A DNA stretch of 64,000 bases from Chaetoderma sp. LZ-2023a (Eukaryota > Mollusca > Caudofoveata > Chaetodermatida > Chaetodermatidae): positions 36,925,443-36,989,442 of the forward strand of contig CM067373.1 of NCBI GenBank assembly GCA_034401795.1, written 5' to 3'. This document shows, in pieces, positions 46,258-57,309 of this stretch. The notes beneath the pieces are model-generated. The model was not told where the DNA came from. It did not search any database and saw nothing but the letters and a program-made list of their open reading frames with translations. Both the position numbers and the translations under genes were made by a program. The first letter of the stretch is position 1. The number at the start of each line of letters is the position of its first letter.

Positions 46258-49200
46258 CCAGTTCAGTTCAGTTCGGTAGTTCGTGCCTTTTCATTAGGCA
46301 CACCCACTCTTGTATTGTTGTCGGTTGCTAGGTGTTCCTTCAGGTTTCTGTCATGTTCTGTGAATTGCAAACGTCAGGAACACAATTTTCTAAGTGGTAG
46401 AAGTCTATAAAAGTATCTAAGCAGGTTTGAAGTTCTTACACAAGCACAACGAAGTATTTTAGACTAATATTAGTTGTCCATTATGTCCTATTGGGTGGTG
46501 GACCAGGCTGGCACCATCTGGTGTGTAGTTTGTGTAGGAAGTCTCTGCTGCATTTCTCGATGATAGGTAGTAGCTCACTGCCGGTGGAGATCACATGGTA
46601 TGCTCCATCACTGGCCATCATTAGAGAAGCATTGAGTGGCAGCTGAGTTAGGGATTCTGGACCAGTAGTTAGGCCGGTTACCTCCTCTTTAGGGTGGATG
46701 GCAAGCAGTGGCATGCGCACACGGGCAACATACTTTTGACGAAGTTCTGCAAAGAAGCAGCACCCACTAATGATGTGACATCTATCCTCTGCTTCGTATC
46801 CACATAATAGGCAAGTAAGATCGACTTGGTGCTAGTTGAATTTCGCTCAAGTCCCTTGTAGGGTTTAACTTCTTGTCAGAATTTTGGACTTCGTTAGAGC
46901 CTTCTCCACATCTCTTGTATCAGTGTGTACCATTGACCATACGCTGTGCACACATCCCATCTGTAGTGCTAATGGGTTGAGGTACCGTAGAGACACTTGC
47001 TTAGAGCTCAAGCCACCATTTTTCTGTCCAGTATTCACCTACCGCTGTCTTCACCATTGTTTTCTATCTCGGCTTAGCAATGGACCCATCTAGTAGATAC
47101 CATGCCGAGGAAAGGTTATATTTGAACAACAATCACTTTACCATTGAAAACCAGCTCAGGGCTGCTAGGACCTTCAGAGCTATCTGCTGTAGGGCCAATG
47201 AACGCTCTAATAAACCCATTTCTACTGATGCCGCCCCAAGGAGGGCATATACTGCCACATTGACACAACTGTCGGGCAGTGGCTGCAGTTGCCTCAGCTT
47301 CTTCCTCTGGGTAGTTTCCAGGCGAGCCATGTCCCTGGTGCTCAGGCAGCATGCCTCAAGCCCATATGTTAGTTTAGGGCTAACATAGAGCTGCCATATG
47401 TGGCTCACCATTGGGAATATGCTTCGCTTGCCATGCAGTCCCCCCCCCCATAAGGGCATACGCAGTTCTCGAGGTGCTGGTAATCAATGATTCCACGTCC
47501 ACTTTGCCATCGGCTAGTCTTGTCACATGGAGCATTCTGTCTTGTGTTGGGACAGCTTGTCTCCCCAGTCGGTGTGTTGATCTTTTTTATTGATCACCAT
47601 GCTGACATTATGGAGAAATCGCTCACTAATTGTGTATGGCTTAGCCACGTTAAGCATCACTTGCATCTGGAGGGGGAGAGTCTGACAAATAAATGATGTC
47701 ATCTGCGCAGGCTGGTGCTGAGACATTCACACTGCCAATCCTGGTACCTATGTTCCTCTCTTCAACCTCCAATAGCCATGGGTTAATATATTGAAAATAG
47801 AAGTGCGTTGACACAATTCCTCTTTGTCTTACACCCTGCTGGAATTCAACTACCTCTGATGTATGATTTAACCATTCCACTCTCGATTCTGCCCCTGTGA
47901 ACAGTTCTTCTAGGAGGTTCCAGAGATCACCTGGCAGCAGGTTTGTGCATCAATCCCTCAGTCCAAACGAGCGGCTTCCTCAGCTGCTTTGCTTCCATTA
48001 TTGCTTCTGTTACCAAGACCGCCGCATTTATACTTGAGTTGCCTTCTCTGAATCTGGTGGGTGTCAAGGATATATTTCACTCTTGTTAGCCAGATTTTCG
48101 CAATGACTCTCTCTACCTGAGTTAGTATGTTGATACCACAATAGTTGCATGGATGGACAGGTGATTTGCCCTTCTTTCATACTGGCGTTATTCGACCTTG
48201 TTTGACAATCTCAGGAACACAGTTGGGCTTGAAAATAGTATTTACTAGTTTTGTCATGTAGGGGGTTATTACTTTTCCTGCTTTTTTGCAAATGTACTGC
48301 TGTTAATCCCATGGCATCCATTGCCGTCCCTCTATTGCACACTGCATTTCTTACTTGTCAGAAACTTCGTGAGACACACATCCATCGTGTTTTTGTCTGG
48401 CAATTTGGTTGTCATACACAATTCTCAGCCTATATCCCTCATCGAAGTCCAGACTCTGCTTTGGATCCACTAGCTTCTGGAAGTGCCTTCTCCAGTCTTT
48501 GGTTACTCGCTCTGGTCATACAAGTCTCTCCTCTGCAACTTCTAGCTAATTTGTTAGACTAGACCTGGATTTTCTTTGCTTACACACAAGCTTGAAAAAC
48601 AGTTTCTGGTCATTGCAGTCTGCTGCCATGATTTGATTGTACCACTCACATCTGCTGACTGCATGGGCAACCCGCTGAGTTTGGCGTACTTCTTTCTTAT
48701 GGTATGATCTGTCAGTGCACAGTGTATTCATTGGGTCTAACGGGGCTCCTGCTTCCATCCAGCATTTGTGTGCTTCCTTGAACAGCTTCACTGCTGCAGC
48801 CATTTCCTTCGTCCATGGTTGGAACCCTTCCCAGGTTTTTTTCTTTCTTGTGCTCCACCCTCCACATTCCGGGATTGCAACATGGAAGGTTTCTGCCAGA
48901 TGCTGAACTGCACACGCCAAGTCTGACTCGGGGGCGCCATTGTAGTCTCAGTTATGTATAAGATGCCCAATGCGGCCATGGTAGCTCTTCTCATCAATTT
49001 TGTTACATGGTCCCATCTTTCTAGCTTCTCCGAAACTAGTTTGACCTTGGAGTGACAGGCTTATGAGTACATGGTCAGATACATTCACTGGGTGAGGATG
49101 CTTTATACATATATGCGTATCCAGATTGCCTAGCCCAGCATCATGGAAGAAGTAGTCAATTGGGGATTTGTGCATTCCATTTTCTCTTTTGGGTGTGCAA

Positions 49201-50186
49201 GACCAGGGAGCGTGGCATGGTCTTTCGAGAATTGCTGCAGCTTCTTGTCTCGCCCATCTGGTGGTTCTCGATGCAGTGATGCATTAAAGTCGCCTCCAAT
49301 GGTAACATGGTGCCTCTCACTGAACTTCACAATCACCTCGTTGAGTTCTGCCAGTGTATCCATAAACTGTGATTCCGAGGTCTTGTAGCCCATTGTAGGC
49401 ATATAGACTGTTATGGGACATATCGCTCTTGGTGCTGCATCAATGGTTATTACAAGGATCCGTTCTCTACCATATTGATGCTTCTCTATGCTTTAATCTA
49501 GGATTTTGTGCCACATAATTGCAATGCCCCCATACCCTCTTGGTCTTTGTTTGGGTGCGATTGGATCTTCTGCGTCTACTGACTTGTGACATCCAAGATA
49601 ATCGTCATGTATGTTCAAAATCTCTTGCTCCTCAAAGCCAAAGAGCCAGGTCTCTTGCATGCAAAGTATATCGAGTACCTCAATCACATTAGAGAAGTAT
49701 ATCTTATTAGTCATCACATTCTTGGCATTGATAGATCCAATCCGGAGTTCCATCAGTCTTTCCTGGCCATCGCCACCTGCTTTGCCTTATGCATGCTGTA
49801 TGTCCACAAGCTCTGGGTCCGTCAGTTGGGATGCACTGGAATTACCTAGGATATCACATCGGGCTGTAGGGCTGTTAGTTGGTATACTAGCTGCTGCCCA
49901 TTGTGCTGCTGGTGATAGGCAGACACTTGCTGTAGCGTGTGCACTGAACTTGCCTGAGTTGTCACTTTAGGCTGTAAGGCTGCTGGCTGATTACCTAACT
50001 GCTGCCTTTGCATGTGTTCCCATGCTACGTTTCTTAGGGTTACTTCTGATTGACTAGGCCTGTATTCTGATTGCATCATTAAAGGAACTTGACTACATAC
50101 AGAGGCTAAAGAAACTGCTGCTACCAACATTAAAATACAGACAGAGGGGATATTATAGAGGGAGGCATACACAATCATTCAGGGCA
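46258..50186 (-). mobile_element. Second I/Nimb-like LINE, inserted in the CR1 element
   Basis: A minus-strand LINE with a (GAACT)n tail at 46,258-46,275. Parts in order from the high end: a glutamine-rich ORF1-like frame (49,846-50,178); endonuclease (DILCMQETWLFGF, RPRGYGGIAIMW; then HHVTIGGDFNASLH and an intact VNVSDHVLISLSL); linker (LFFKLVCKQRKSRSSL); RT palm (GVRQRGIVSTHFYFQYINPW, then SAPACADDIIYLSD with the ADD intact); thumb (YVSPKLTYGLEACCLSTRDM); and a C-terminal region ending near 46,481 with a CLLCGYEAEDRCH-like knuckle. Many frameshifts are present, but it appears nearly full length. Confidence 0.75.
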
Positions 50187-50815
50187 TCGAGTTAAATCTT
50201 CACGTTCAACACAACTGATACCAGTGGACATAACTCTAAAATCTACAAGAACTACTCAAGGTTGGATATTAGGAAACAGTCCTTTGTTAATCTTGTGGCT
50301 GGCATATGGAATGAATGGACTTCCACACGAGGTCGTTAATGTGCCCAATCTCCAGTGTTTTGAGAGTAGACTGGATAGGTTCTGCAGGGATCAGGACATG
50401 AAGTACGACCACAGTAAGAACTATTCTGTGATATGATTGATGAGAAGATTGGAATACAGACCAGCCTCTGTATACAATGTGGAGCTTGCGTCTATACGTT
50501 ACAAACTTGATGGATTGGGATGTATTTTAAATGTAATTGGATTGTGAGCAGACGGACATGGGCACGGTATCCATGCCAGATAGATTGATACAGGATTGTA
50601 ATTGATTTGGCATGGATCCGCGCCAATCCAGATGAAATCACGCGTGTTAGAGAATGGCTACGCTGGTGTACTGTTTTGGGTATATCTGAATGTATGTGCG
50701 TTGTCCAATAATCCTGTAATTGTAATATAATATAACCCTGTAAATTTAATAATTTGTAGATACGTCATTCTTTCATCCGGAAAGAACAAATAAACTTAAA
50801 TAAATAGATAGGATA
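50187..50815 (+). pseudogene. CR1-like LINE RT C-terminus and 3' UTR
   Basis: It reads IELNLHVQHN, then GHNSKIYKNYSRLDIRKQSF and VAGIWNEW; after one frameshift it continues LPHEVVNVPNLQCFESRLDR, ending at about 50,436. This is the piece expected to follow the RT thumb at 46,255, supporting the view that one plus-strand CR1 element was split by the Nimb-like insertion. The tail runs to AAATAAACTTAAATAAATA at about 50,810. Confidence 0.75.
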
Positions 50816-50829
50816 TGGAGCGGAACAGA

Positions 50830-51010
50830 GAGGCAATAATGCTTGCGTTCTGTAACTCAAATTAAATCTAATGGTTTCGAGGAGACATAATTAATCAACA
50901 GCAGTCAAATCATTCAAGAACAGACTAGATATCAAAGAAAAAAACTTGAATTGGGCTGAGCAAGCCATATTAGAACAAAAACGCTGAGGCAATAGCAAGC
51001 CAATGGCTTA
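50830..51010 (+). repeat. LINE 3' end with ATG-rich tail
   Basis: It reads VKSFKNRLDIKEKNLNWAEQ, a stop, and then GCAATAGCAAGCCAATGGCT followed by an ATGATG run. The same tail occurs reversed near 19,850 and 60,780. The sequence to the TA microsatellite contains nothing else recognisable. Confidence 0.65.
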
Positions 51011-51159
51011 TGCCTCCTAAAATGATGATCATGATGATGAGCTTCACCATCATCATCATTATCTGCTGCGATGTTTGCGGCCTGTTAGGCCTATTGTCGA
51101 TCTATGGGATAGCTATCCCGGGTATGTGTTGAGCACGCCCCCACCCCTTAGTAGGATAG

Positions 51160-51165
<6 letters not shown>

Positions 51166-51231
<66 letters not shown>
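51166..51231. repeat. (TA)n microsatellite
   Basis: About 33 uninterrupted TA dinucleotides. Frames translating it as alternating Tyr-Ile are artefacts. Confidence 0.95.
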
Positions 51232-51232
<1 letters not shown>

Positions 51233-51639
51233 AAAGCCATATAAGAGAGGCTTTCTAAATTAACTAAGATCGCGTAGCGCGCATGGGCGTGCGTCAGAGC
51301 TTTCCTGACAACGCACATCAGCGATGGGAGAGAATGCATGCTAAAAATGTACCGATTTGGTGCATATAATTTCTTTAAATTATGTCATTCTTGGTATCCA
51401 TCTGGACCGGAATGAAACGAGGAATCCAAAACTGTTAACCATTTTAAAATCGGATCGGAAATGACCGAGTTATCCTTATTTTTCTCCCTAAATTATGCTC
51501 AAAATAGTGAAAACGTAAAAACGTGTGTATGTACTGAGTGAATAGGGCGGACGTTTATCACGTGATAATGTCCTTGGCCTTGCAGCTGGCACACTGATTG
51601 GCTACAGATCGCACGCTGATTGGCTGGGTGTTCTAGCTA

Positions 51640-51663
51640 TGACGTCACGAGGAGTATAAAAGG
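51640..51663 (+). promoter_or_regulatory. CRE plus TATA core promoter, copy A
   Basis: TGACGTCA at 51,640-51,647 is followed 7 bp later by TATAAAAGG at 51,655-51,663. Two CTGATTGG-type inverted CCAAT boxes lie upstream (about 51,593 and 51,616). The same layout is kept in copy B. An AATAAA occurs at about 51,887, after a CTCGGG/CCCGAG hairpin. Confidence 0.6.
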
Positions 51664-52679
51664 AACGAAGAACTGAGAATCGAGACCACGCTTTGACGAG
51701 AGAGAAAGGTGGTAGGTTGTGGGGCCAGAGCACTACAAGACGTGGGCAATTGCTTACTGACTGCTGGTTATCATACAACCGCAGTGGTGCCTCTCGGATT
51801 TCAGCTCTTAGTCTCTGGCACACAGCCGCCGCATCCGCATCTAAGTCTTTGTATGCTCTCGGGAGGATATCACCCGAGGGCAACTAAATAAATCAAAAAG
51901 AAGAAACCCTCATTTCCAACAACTTCAGAGGAGCCTTCCTGTGGATGGGCCTTGCGGCCTTGATGTAAAGAACTTGTAGTATGTAGAACGAGTGGTGATT
52001 CTTGGTGGATGACTCATCCGATCTGCCGGACCACACTGAAAAGTGGTAATCAAACTCCGGGCAATGTATCATGTGTAACATTTAACTTTTAGACCACAGT
52101 TTAGTGGGACTTTGCCTGGCATACCGCACTAGCTATGCGGTGCATCATGTACTTTGTATACGGAAGATGCACATGCATCATTTAACTTTCAACTGTAGCC
52201 CTTCATTACTACAGGGCAGCTTCCAATTTCTGCTAGAGTACGGAACCTTTTTGACATTGCTTAAATTGGAACTTTTAAATGATATGACTATCTAGTAGAC
52301 ATCTGCAGCCACAATCGTTCTTCACCGGCTTTGAGAGTGAGCCGCATCAACAGTTCGCCTTCGGATATTGCCCAGCAACTTTAGAATCGTGCCATCTCGC
52401 GTTCCTCATCTGTGACGCATCATCTACAGTGACCTATGAATGTTTTCCGTACCGATGACTAATAGGTACTCATCTAACTGTATTTTTATATTATTGTACT
52501 TTTTATACTTATTTGTAGGTACTGATGACTAATAGGTATCGACCGGTCGTCTGAGACCGCATTTTATGGTTTATAGTTTTACTGTATATATTATTCTTAT
52601 TTTGTGCTCATGACTAACAAGCACCGCAAGGTGGGGTGACCTTATTTATTGTCAATACTGTGATAGCCAGTTATATATA

Positions 52680-54350
52680 TACACCTGTGCAAAAGTTAAG
52701 CACCAGCAAAAACAATAGAACGTAGAAACATGATGGTACAACTAGGCTGCCATACTTTTTGTCCCCGCGTTAGCTGACATAATTCCAAGTACGAAATGCA
52801 CATGCATGCATGACTTCACGCCGCTTGATGTCCGTGCGTGGCGGGAAACAGCACACGTGTTCAGTTATGTAAAAGTCCAGTTTGAGGTGTAGAACATTAC
52901 ATACAGATTTAGGCGACAAGATTAGGAATTTTGTGTTCATGACCGTGGTTTATTTGTACAGAGAGAATTAGCTCTTGATTGTGAACCGCTATGGCAAGAC
53001 GAAGGTTAAGTGATCGTGTGAAATGGCAAATCATAGGCATGCATACCACTGGTATGTCATGCAGAGAGATTGGCAGACAGCTGAACATTAACCATACTGT
53101 AATCAGTCGTTCGATTGCAAAACATGGGCAAACTAACGAGGTGAAGGACAGGCCTAGATCTGGAAGACCGAAGAAGACTACTGCCCGTGATGATTGAGCC
53201 CTAGTACGCCTTGTTAGGAGATCTCCATTCACCAACAGCAGAGTGCTCAGCCAGCAATGGGAAACGCGCAATAGAGTGTCAATGTCTACCGTCAAAAGGA
53301 GACTGTATGCTGCTGGCATGAAAGCTAGGAGACCTGTCAGACGTCCTCTCCTCACTGCACACCACAAAGAGGAGCGTCTGAGGTGGTGCAACGAAAGAAG
53401 ACAATGCAACATGAGATCCTGGAGACGGGTACACTGGTCCGATGAAAGTCGGTTCCTGCTTCATGCCACACATGGTCGAACTCGTGTATGGAGGTCCAGA
53501 CACACGGCGTACGACCAACGTAACATCATGGAAGAAGTTCCATTTGGTGGAGGTTCCGTTATGATATGGGGGTGCATCTCATTTGATTGTAGGCTGGATC
53601 TGTTGACTGTACCTGGAACACTAGATGGACAAAGATATCAAGATTCCATACTGGATAGAGTTGTGGTCCCTCATTTTGTAAATCATGCACCTGGAACCCA
53701 CCCTATATTCATGGATGACAACGCCCGACCACATCGTGCTAGAGCTGTGCATGAATACCTCCGCCAGAATGCCATCGAAACCCTACCATGGCCAGCAAGG
53801 AGCCCTGACATGAACCCTATTGAGCATATCTGGGACATTCTGGGAAACATGGTGAGAAGGAGGGATCCTCCTGTGCAGAACCTACAGGAATTAACAGACG
53901 CACTCCATCTTGAATGGCAACGAATACCACAATTGCGTATCAGTCGGTTGGTGACCAGCATGAGACGTCGTGTCCAGGCCGTCATCCAGGCACAAGGTGG
54001 ATATACCCGGTATTAATAATGACAGTCTCAAACTCGTGCACAGATGTTAAACTTCGTTTTCAGACACCATTAATGACAATCTAGCCATGTGTCAAAACTG
54101 TAGGGCAATAGTTGTCAGTTGTGTCAACGTAACCATATTCAGGCCTCGTTTTCAAGTTCAAACAAAAACATACAGTGTTTCCCCACCATCATAATCAGCA
54201 TTCCTCTAGTTGCATTATTACCTCTTGCACTAAGATGGATGGGTACATAAATGTTTATGCTATTGCTTTCTTCATAGCACATGAATATACCCTCGCATGT
54301 GCGTAAAAATAGGGTGGTGCTTAACTTTTGCAAACTTTTCAGTGTTGTCC
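52680..54350 (+). mobile_element. Tc1-like DNA transposon inserted in copy A
   Basis: Terminal inverted repeats include TGCAAAAGTTAAGCACCA at 52,688-52,705 and its exact complement at 54,315-54,332, giving an element of about 1.65 kb, normal for Tc1. TA-rich sequence abuts the left end; the exact TA duplication cannot be fixed. Copy A homology to copy B resumes just outside both ends, confirming an insertion. Confidence 0.9.
52991..54016 (+). pseudogene. Tc1-family transposase with a single nonsense codon
   Basis: The frame of 341 codons is intact except for a TGA at 53,195-53,197 (codon 69). The N-terminal paired-type DNA-binding half has RRRLSDRVKWQIIGMHTTGM and the linker RPRSGRPKKTT. The catalytic half shows HWSDESRF (Asp151), FMDDNARPHRA (Asp243) and DMNPIEHIWD (Glu278); the last two are separated by 34 residues, which is the DD34E Tc1 signature. 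The TGA before ALVRLVRRSP is one C-to-T change from CGA, as expected from methylated CpG decay. The enzyme would cut and paste the element in the nucleus. It is probably a recent arrival, since only one inactivating change is visible. Confidence 0.92.
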
Positions 54351-56344
54351 GGCAGATATATGTGTGTGTGGCAGTAGCCATCCTAGTTATTTGTTTTGTT
54401 TAGTTTATATAAAATACTAGGACCGCAGTACTCTAGGCTACACTATATAGCAACAATAAATCTACATCACATTTTCCCCCCAGCATCACTTTTTCACTGA
54501 GGCCACTGATCAGGTTCTCACTAAGCGAACCTGACATGAGATCGACTAAACCTGGCTATTCTAGCTCGATAGGATAGGTTTAAAAGTAGTTAGGGACGAT
54601 CACTCTGTAGGAGTTATTTGTGTACGCCTCTTTTCCGGATGTAGCGAATATGTAACACAGCACACCGGCTAGGTGGTATAAATTGGCCACGTACCTTAAG
54701 GCATCCTTATTAATTCATGAGCGATTGTGTCTTTCTACGCTCCTCCAGCCGCAAGGCTTATAATTGTCTGGACCTTCCTTCAACACGTTGGTGCGATCCA
54801 ACTTTGGAAACTATTGGGGTTTCCGAGCGGTGAAGACTAAAGTGTCGATTCCGCAAACATCCCCTCTGCATCCTCAGATACCAGTTAGCGTAGATATCCA
54901 TGCCAAAGTAGGAAGCACTGCGAAAACATTATATTATTTTAACCGGCCAGCAGTGCATCTCTGGACATTCTTAAATATAACCCTAATGACAGGTAAACTT
55001 CAGTCCCTGGGTTCGGAACTTACGTGATCCGTCCCGACACACCAGGTGACGGACGGGACACGGATCTCACTCTAACTCTTCACAGTGACCGGATGCGGTC
55101 TTGGAACCCATCACGCCCTTACGGGAAGGTCACTATAGTTGGATTTCGGCCTCCTCCTCTCCACTGTAAAAGTATATATGTGCTTTTCAATTGCTTATGT
55201 AAATATGTCTTGTCCTAGTGATGTTGTATGTGGTTGCTGGGTAGTAAGTAACCGAATCATTATATAATTCTGAAGCTGCCGCACAGTGACATGTTTGCCC
55301 GGTGTCTATCTGAGGGGGATGCTCCGTAAGGTGACCATATGGAAACCGAGCATTTCCGCTAGTCAGGCTCATGTATTTAAAAGATAGGTAGGAATCCCTG
55401 CCACTGGCGGCCTAAGCATGGAACATGGACCTAACAACTAAAGGTTAGTCTAGGATGTAGCAGAAGGACCGCATAAATAAAATGCCAACTACCAATGCAG
55501 TATCTTTAACCTACATAAGATGATGGTGTTGAATTCTTCGGAAACATCCACGCCATCTTCACGTAATTCAGCGTGCATCACAATAACATACAGTTTCACT
55601 AGGTTGATACACACTTAGCATAGGTTTGAACAAGAGAGTGGCCCTTTTTGCCAGCTTTCTTCCTCCGCTTTGGCGTTGAAGGCATTTTCCTGTGACGGAG
55701 GCCTGCGTGAGGCACTTTCCTCTCGCAACAATAATATTTTGTTATGGGTATAATGGTTTATATTAAACCTCATAAGTGGCCGTGTTAGGACTCTCCTTTG
55801 CAGAGATACCTTGCAGATTTAAAGATCGGTGAGGTACCTCTGACGAGCCCACGATAAACAAGACACCAACTTAGTTCTATGTACTATATTTTCTCTCTCA
55901 TACCAGCAAATGAGTAGCATTGTTTGTCTGGATTTATATTACTTTATTAATTGTGTCTAAACTCCTAAATTGAGTAATGGATCGCCATACCAGTAACACG
56001 AACAGTCAGGATGAGACGGTGTGGTTCAATCTCCATGGCAATGGTCGCATGGCCCCACTGGAATGTTATCGTTCCACTGGCTCGCGAAGTCGGTCTTTGT
56101 ATATTCTGGAAAAGTCGCGAAACAAGATACGTAAACCTGAGAACCGATGCTAACCAGCTGGACTGCGAGTCATGTACATGCAGTGCTGCGGAACAGAATA
56201 TTCGGACGGACTGACGTGTACCCCCGGAGGCTACAATTTTTATTGACGAGATGGAACTGTATTAGGTTCTTGTTTTTTTGCTTGTTTTAAAAATGATTTT
56301 CCCCCTTTTTTCTTCTCTTTTCAGATTACTTGTGCTTTTATTTG

Positions 56345-56690
56345 TTTACAGTGTGGCTAATATGTACATATCTACATTTTGTACAAGCACATTTTTATGG
56401 GTGATAGTGTGGCCCACCGAGCCTGACTGCATTGCTGGCAGGGTATCCCACTGAATCCATAGTCACTTGGTCGTCCACGCTACATATCTACATTTTTTAC
56501 ACCATTCAGATGGATGGTAGGGCAGCCCACCGAGCCATAAAGCAATGCTGATAGGGTAGCCCACCGAATCCATAGTCACATGATCGTATGCGCTACATAT
56601 ATACATTTTTACAACAATCGGATGGATGGTAGGGCAGCCCAATGAGTCTTAAAACATTACTGGTAGGATACCCCACCGAATCCAGACAAG
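56345..56690. repeat. Three-unit ~112-bp tandem repeat
   Basis: Units containing GCCCACCGAGCC, AGGGTA.CCCACCGAATCC, ATAGTCAC and GCTACATAT.TACATTTTT recur with about 112-bp spacing (CCCACCGAGCC at about 56,413 and 56,527; a diverged CCCAATGAGTC near 56,638). It lies after the end of copy A and has no counterpart after copy B. Sequence to 56,882 is otherwise featureless. Confidence 0.7.
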
Positions 56691-56882
56691 TCGGGAACAT
56701 ACACTGACGTGTAGGTACATCTTAAATTCTAGACGAATTGGTAGAGTGTGGCAACCTATACCTTCCTTCACTCATGTATTCATATAAACTGGTAGGATAG
56801 ACTACCTAACAATATATACAATTGAAGTGATTTATTTTGGTATGGCTGCAGCTATTTACAATATTTACAGTTTCCCAGTAAG

Positions 56883-57300
56883 TTAAGGTTCCAGCTTGTT
56901 GTCCAGTCGTTCTTTTGTTTTGACCAGCCAATGCGACCTAATGATCCAGACGAGGTCTACTTCTCCCTCCTCTTGAAAATTTTTATTGTTAGTGTCTCTT
57001 TTCTGTCGTAGCTCTGGCTGCTCTAGCCTCTGTTTGGGGGTCATGTCCGCTGCAATAAATATTTGTTTGTTGTTTTCCACCCACCTGCCAGAGCAGTTTA
57101 CCGGGGTTTTTTTAGGAGGCTGGAACTTTCCTTTTTGCTGGGAATTTGGACTCTGATTGGCCTACCTTTGGCATTGTCTGAAGTATAAGCTCCAATCCTA
57201 CACATATCTTTAAATTCTGTTACTGCAGTTTGTAACGTATTTGTAAATAATTTCATCGCTGCTTCAGTGTCTGCATGTCTTCTGTCTAGACCAGAATTCA
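56883..57300 (-). pseudogene. LINE ORF1-like fragment
   Basis: On the minus strand, LQTAVTEFKDMCRIGAYTSD and GRPIRVQIPSKKESSSLLKK are followed, after frame breaks, by QIFIAADMTPKQRLEQPELR. RPIRVxxPSKxxxxxLL followed by DMTPKxR is the pattern of the RNA-binding ORF1 of CR1/L2-type LINEs. It sits between copies A and B of the unclassified element and is not part of either. Confidence 0.6.
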
Positions 57301-57309
57301 ACGGGCTTT

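Larger units (their letters stand above)
51410..56290 (+). mobile_element. Unclassified ORF-poor element, copy A (split by Tc1)
   Basis: The region is collinear with 57,310-60,575: shared blocks occur in the same order and orientation over more than 3 kb once the Tc1 at 52.68-54.35 kb is removed. Landmarks are TTTTAAAATCGG..GAAATG, TGACGTCACGAGGAGTATAA (51,640-51,659), GGATGACTC..GATCTGCCGG, GATGACTAA hairpins (52,454, 52,524, 52,609), TTTTTCACTGAGG, a 28-nt identical hairpin segment at 54,806, and GATGCTAACCAGC near 56,144. No frame longer than about 90 codons has recognisable motifs. It could be a large non-autonomous retrotransposon, a duplicated non-coding transcription unit, or a very long terminal repeat. 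Confidence 0.6.

Noticed and set aside
46183..46410. 75-codon ORF spanning the CR1 thumb and beyond
   Set aside because: Only the first third is CR1 RT; the rest crosses the GAACT tail of the inserted Nimb-like LINE, so the ORF is a junction artefact.
51075..51339. ORFs with alternating Tyr-Ile on both strands
   Set aside because: They translate the (TA)n microsatellite at 51,166-51,231.
54804..54835. TTTCCGAGCGGTGA resembling a tRNA-Leu/Ser A box
   Set aside because: No B box or cloverleaf lies at a suitable distance in either copy; a hairpin explains the conservation better.
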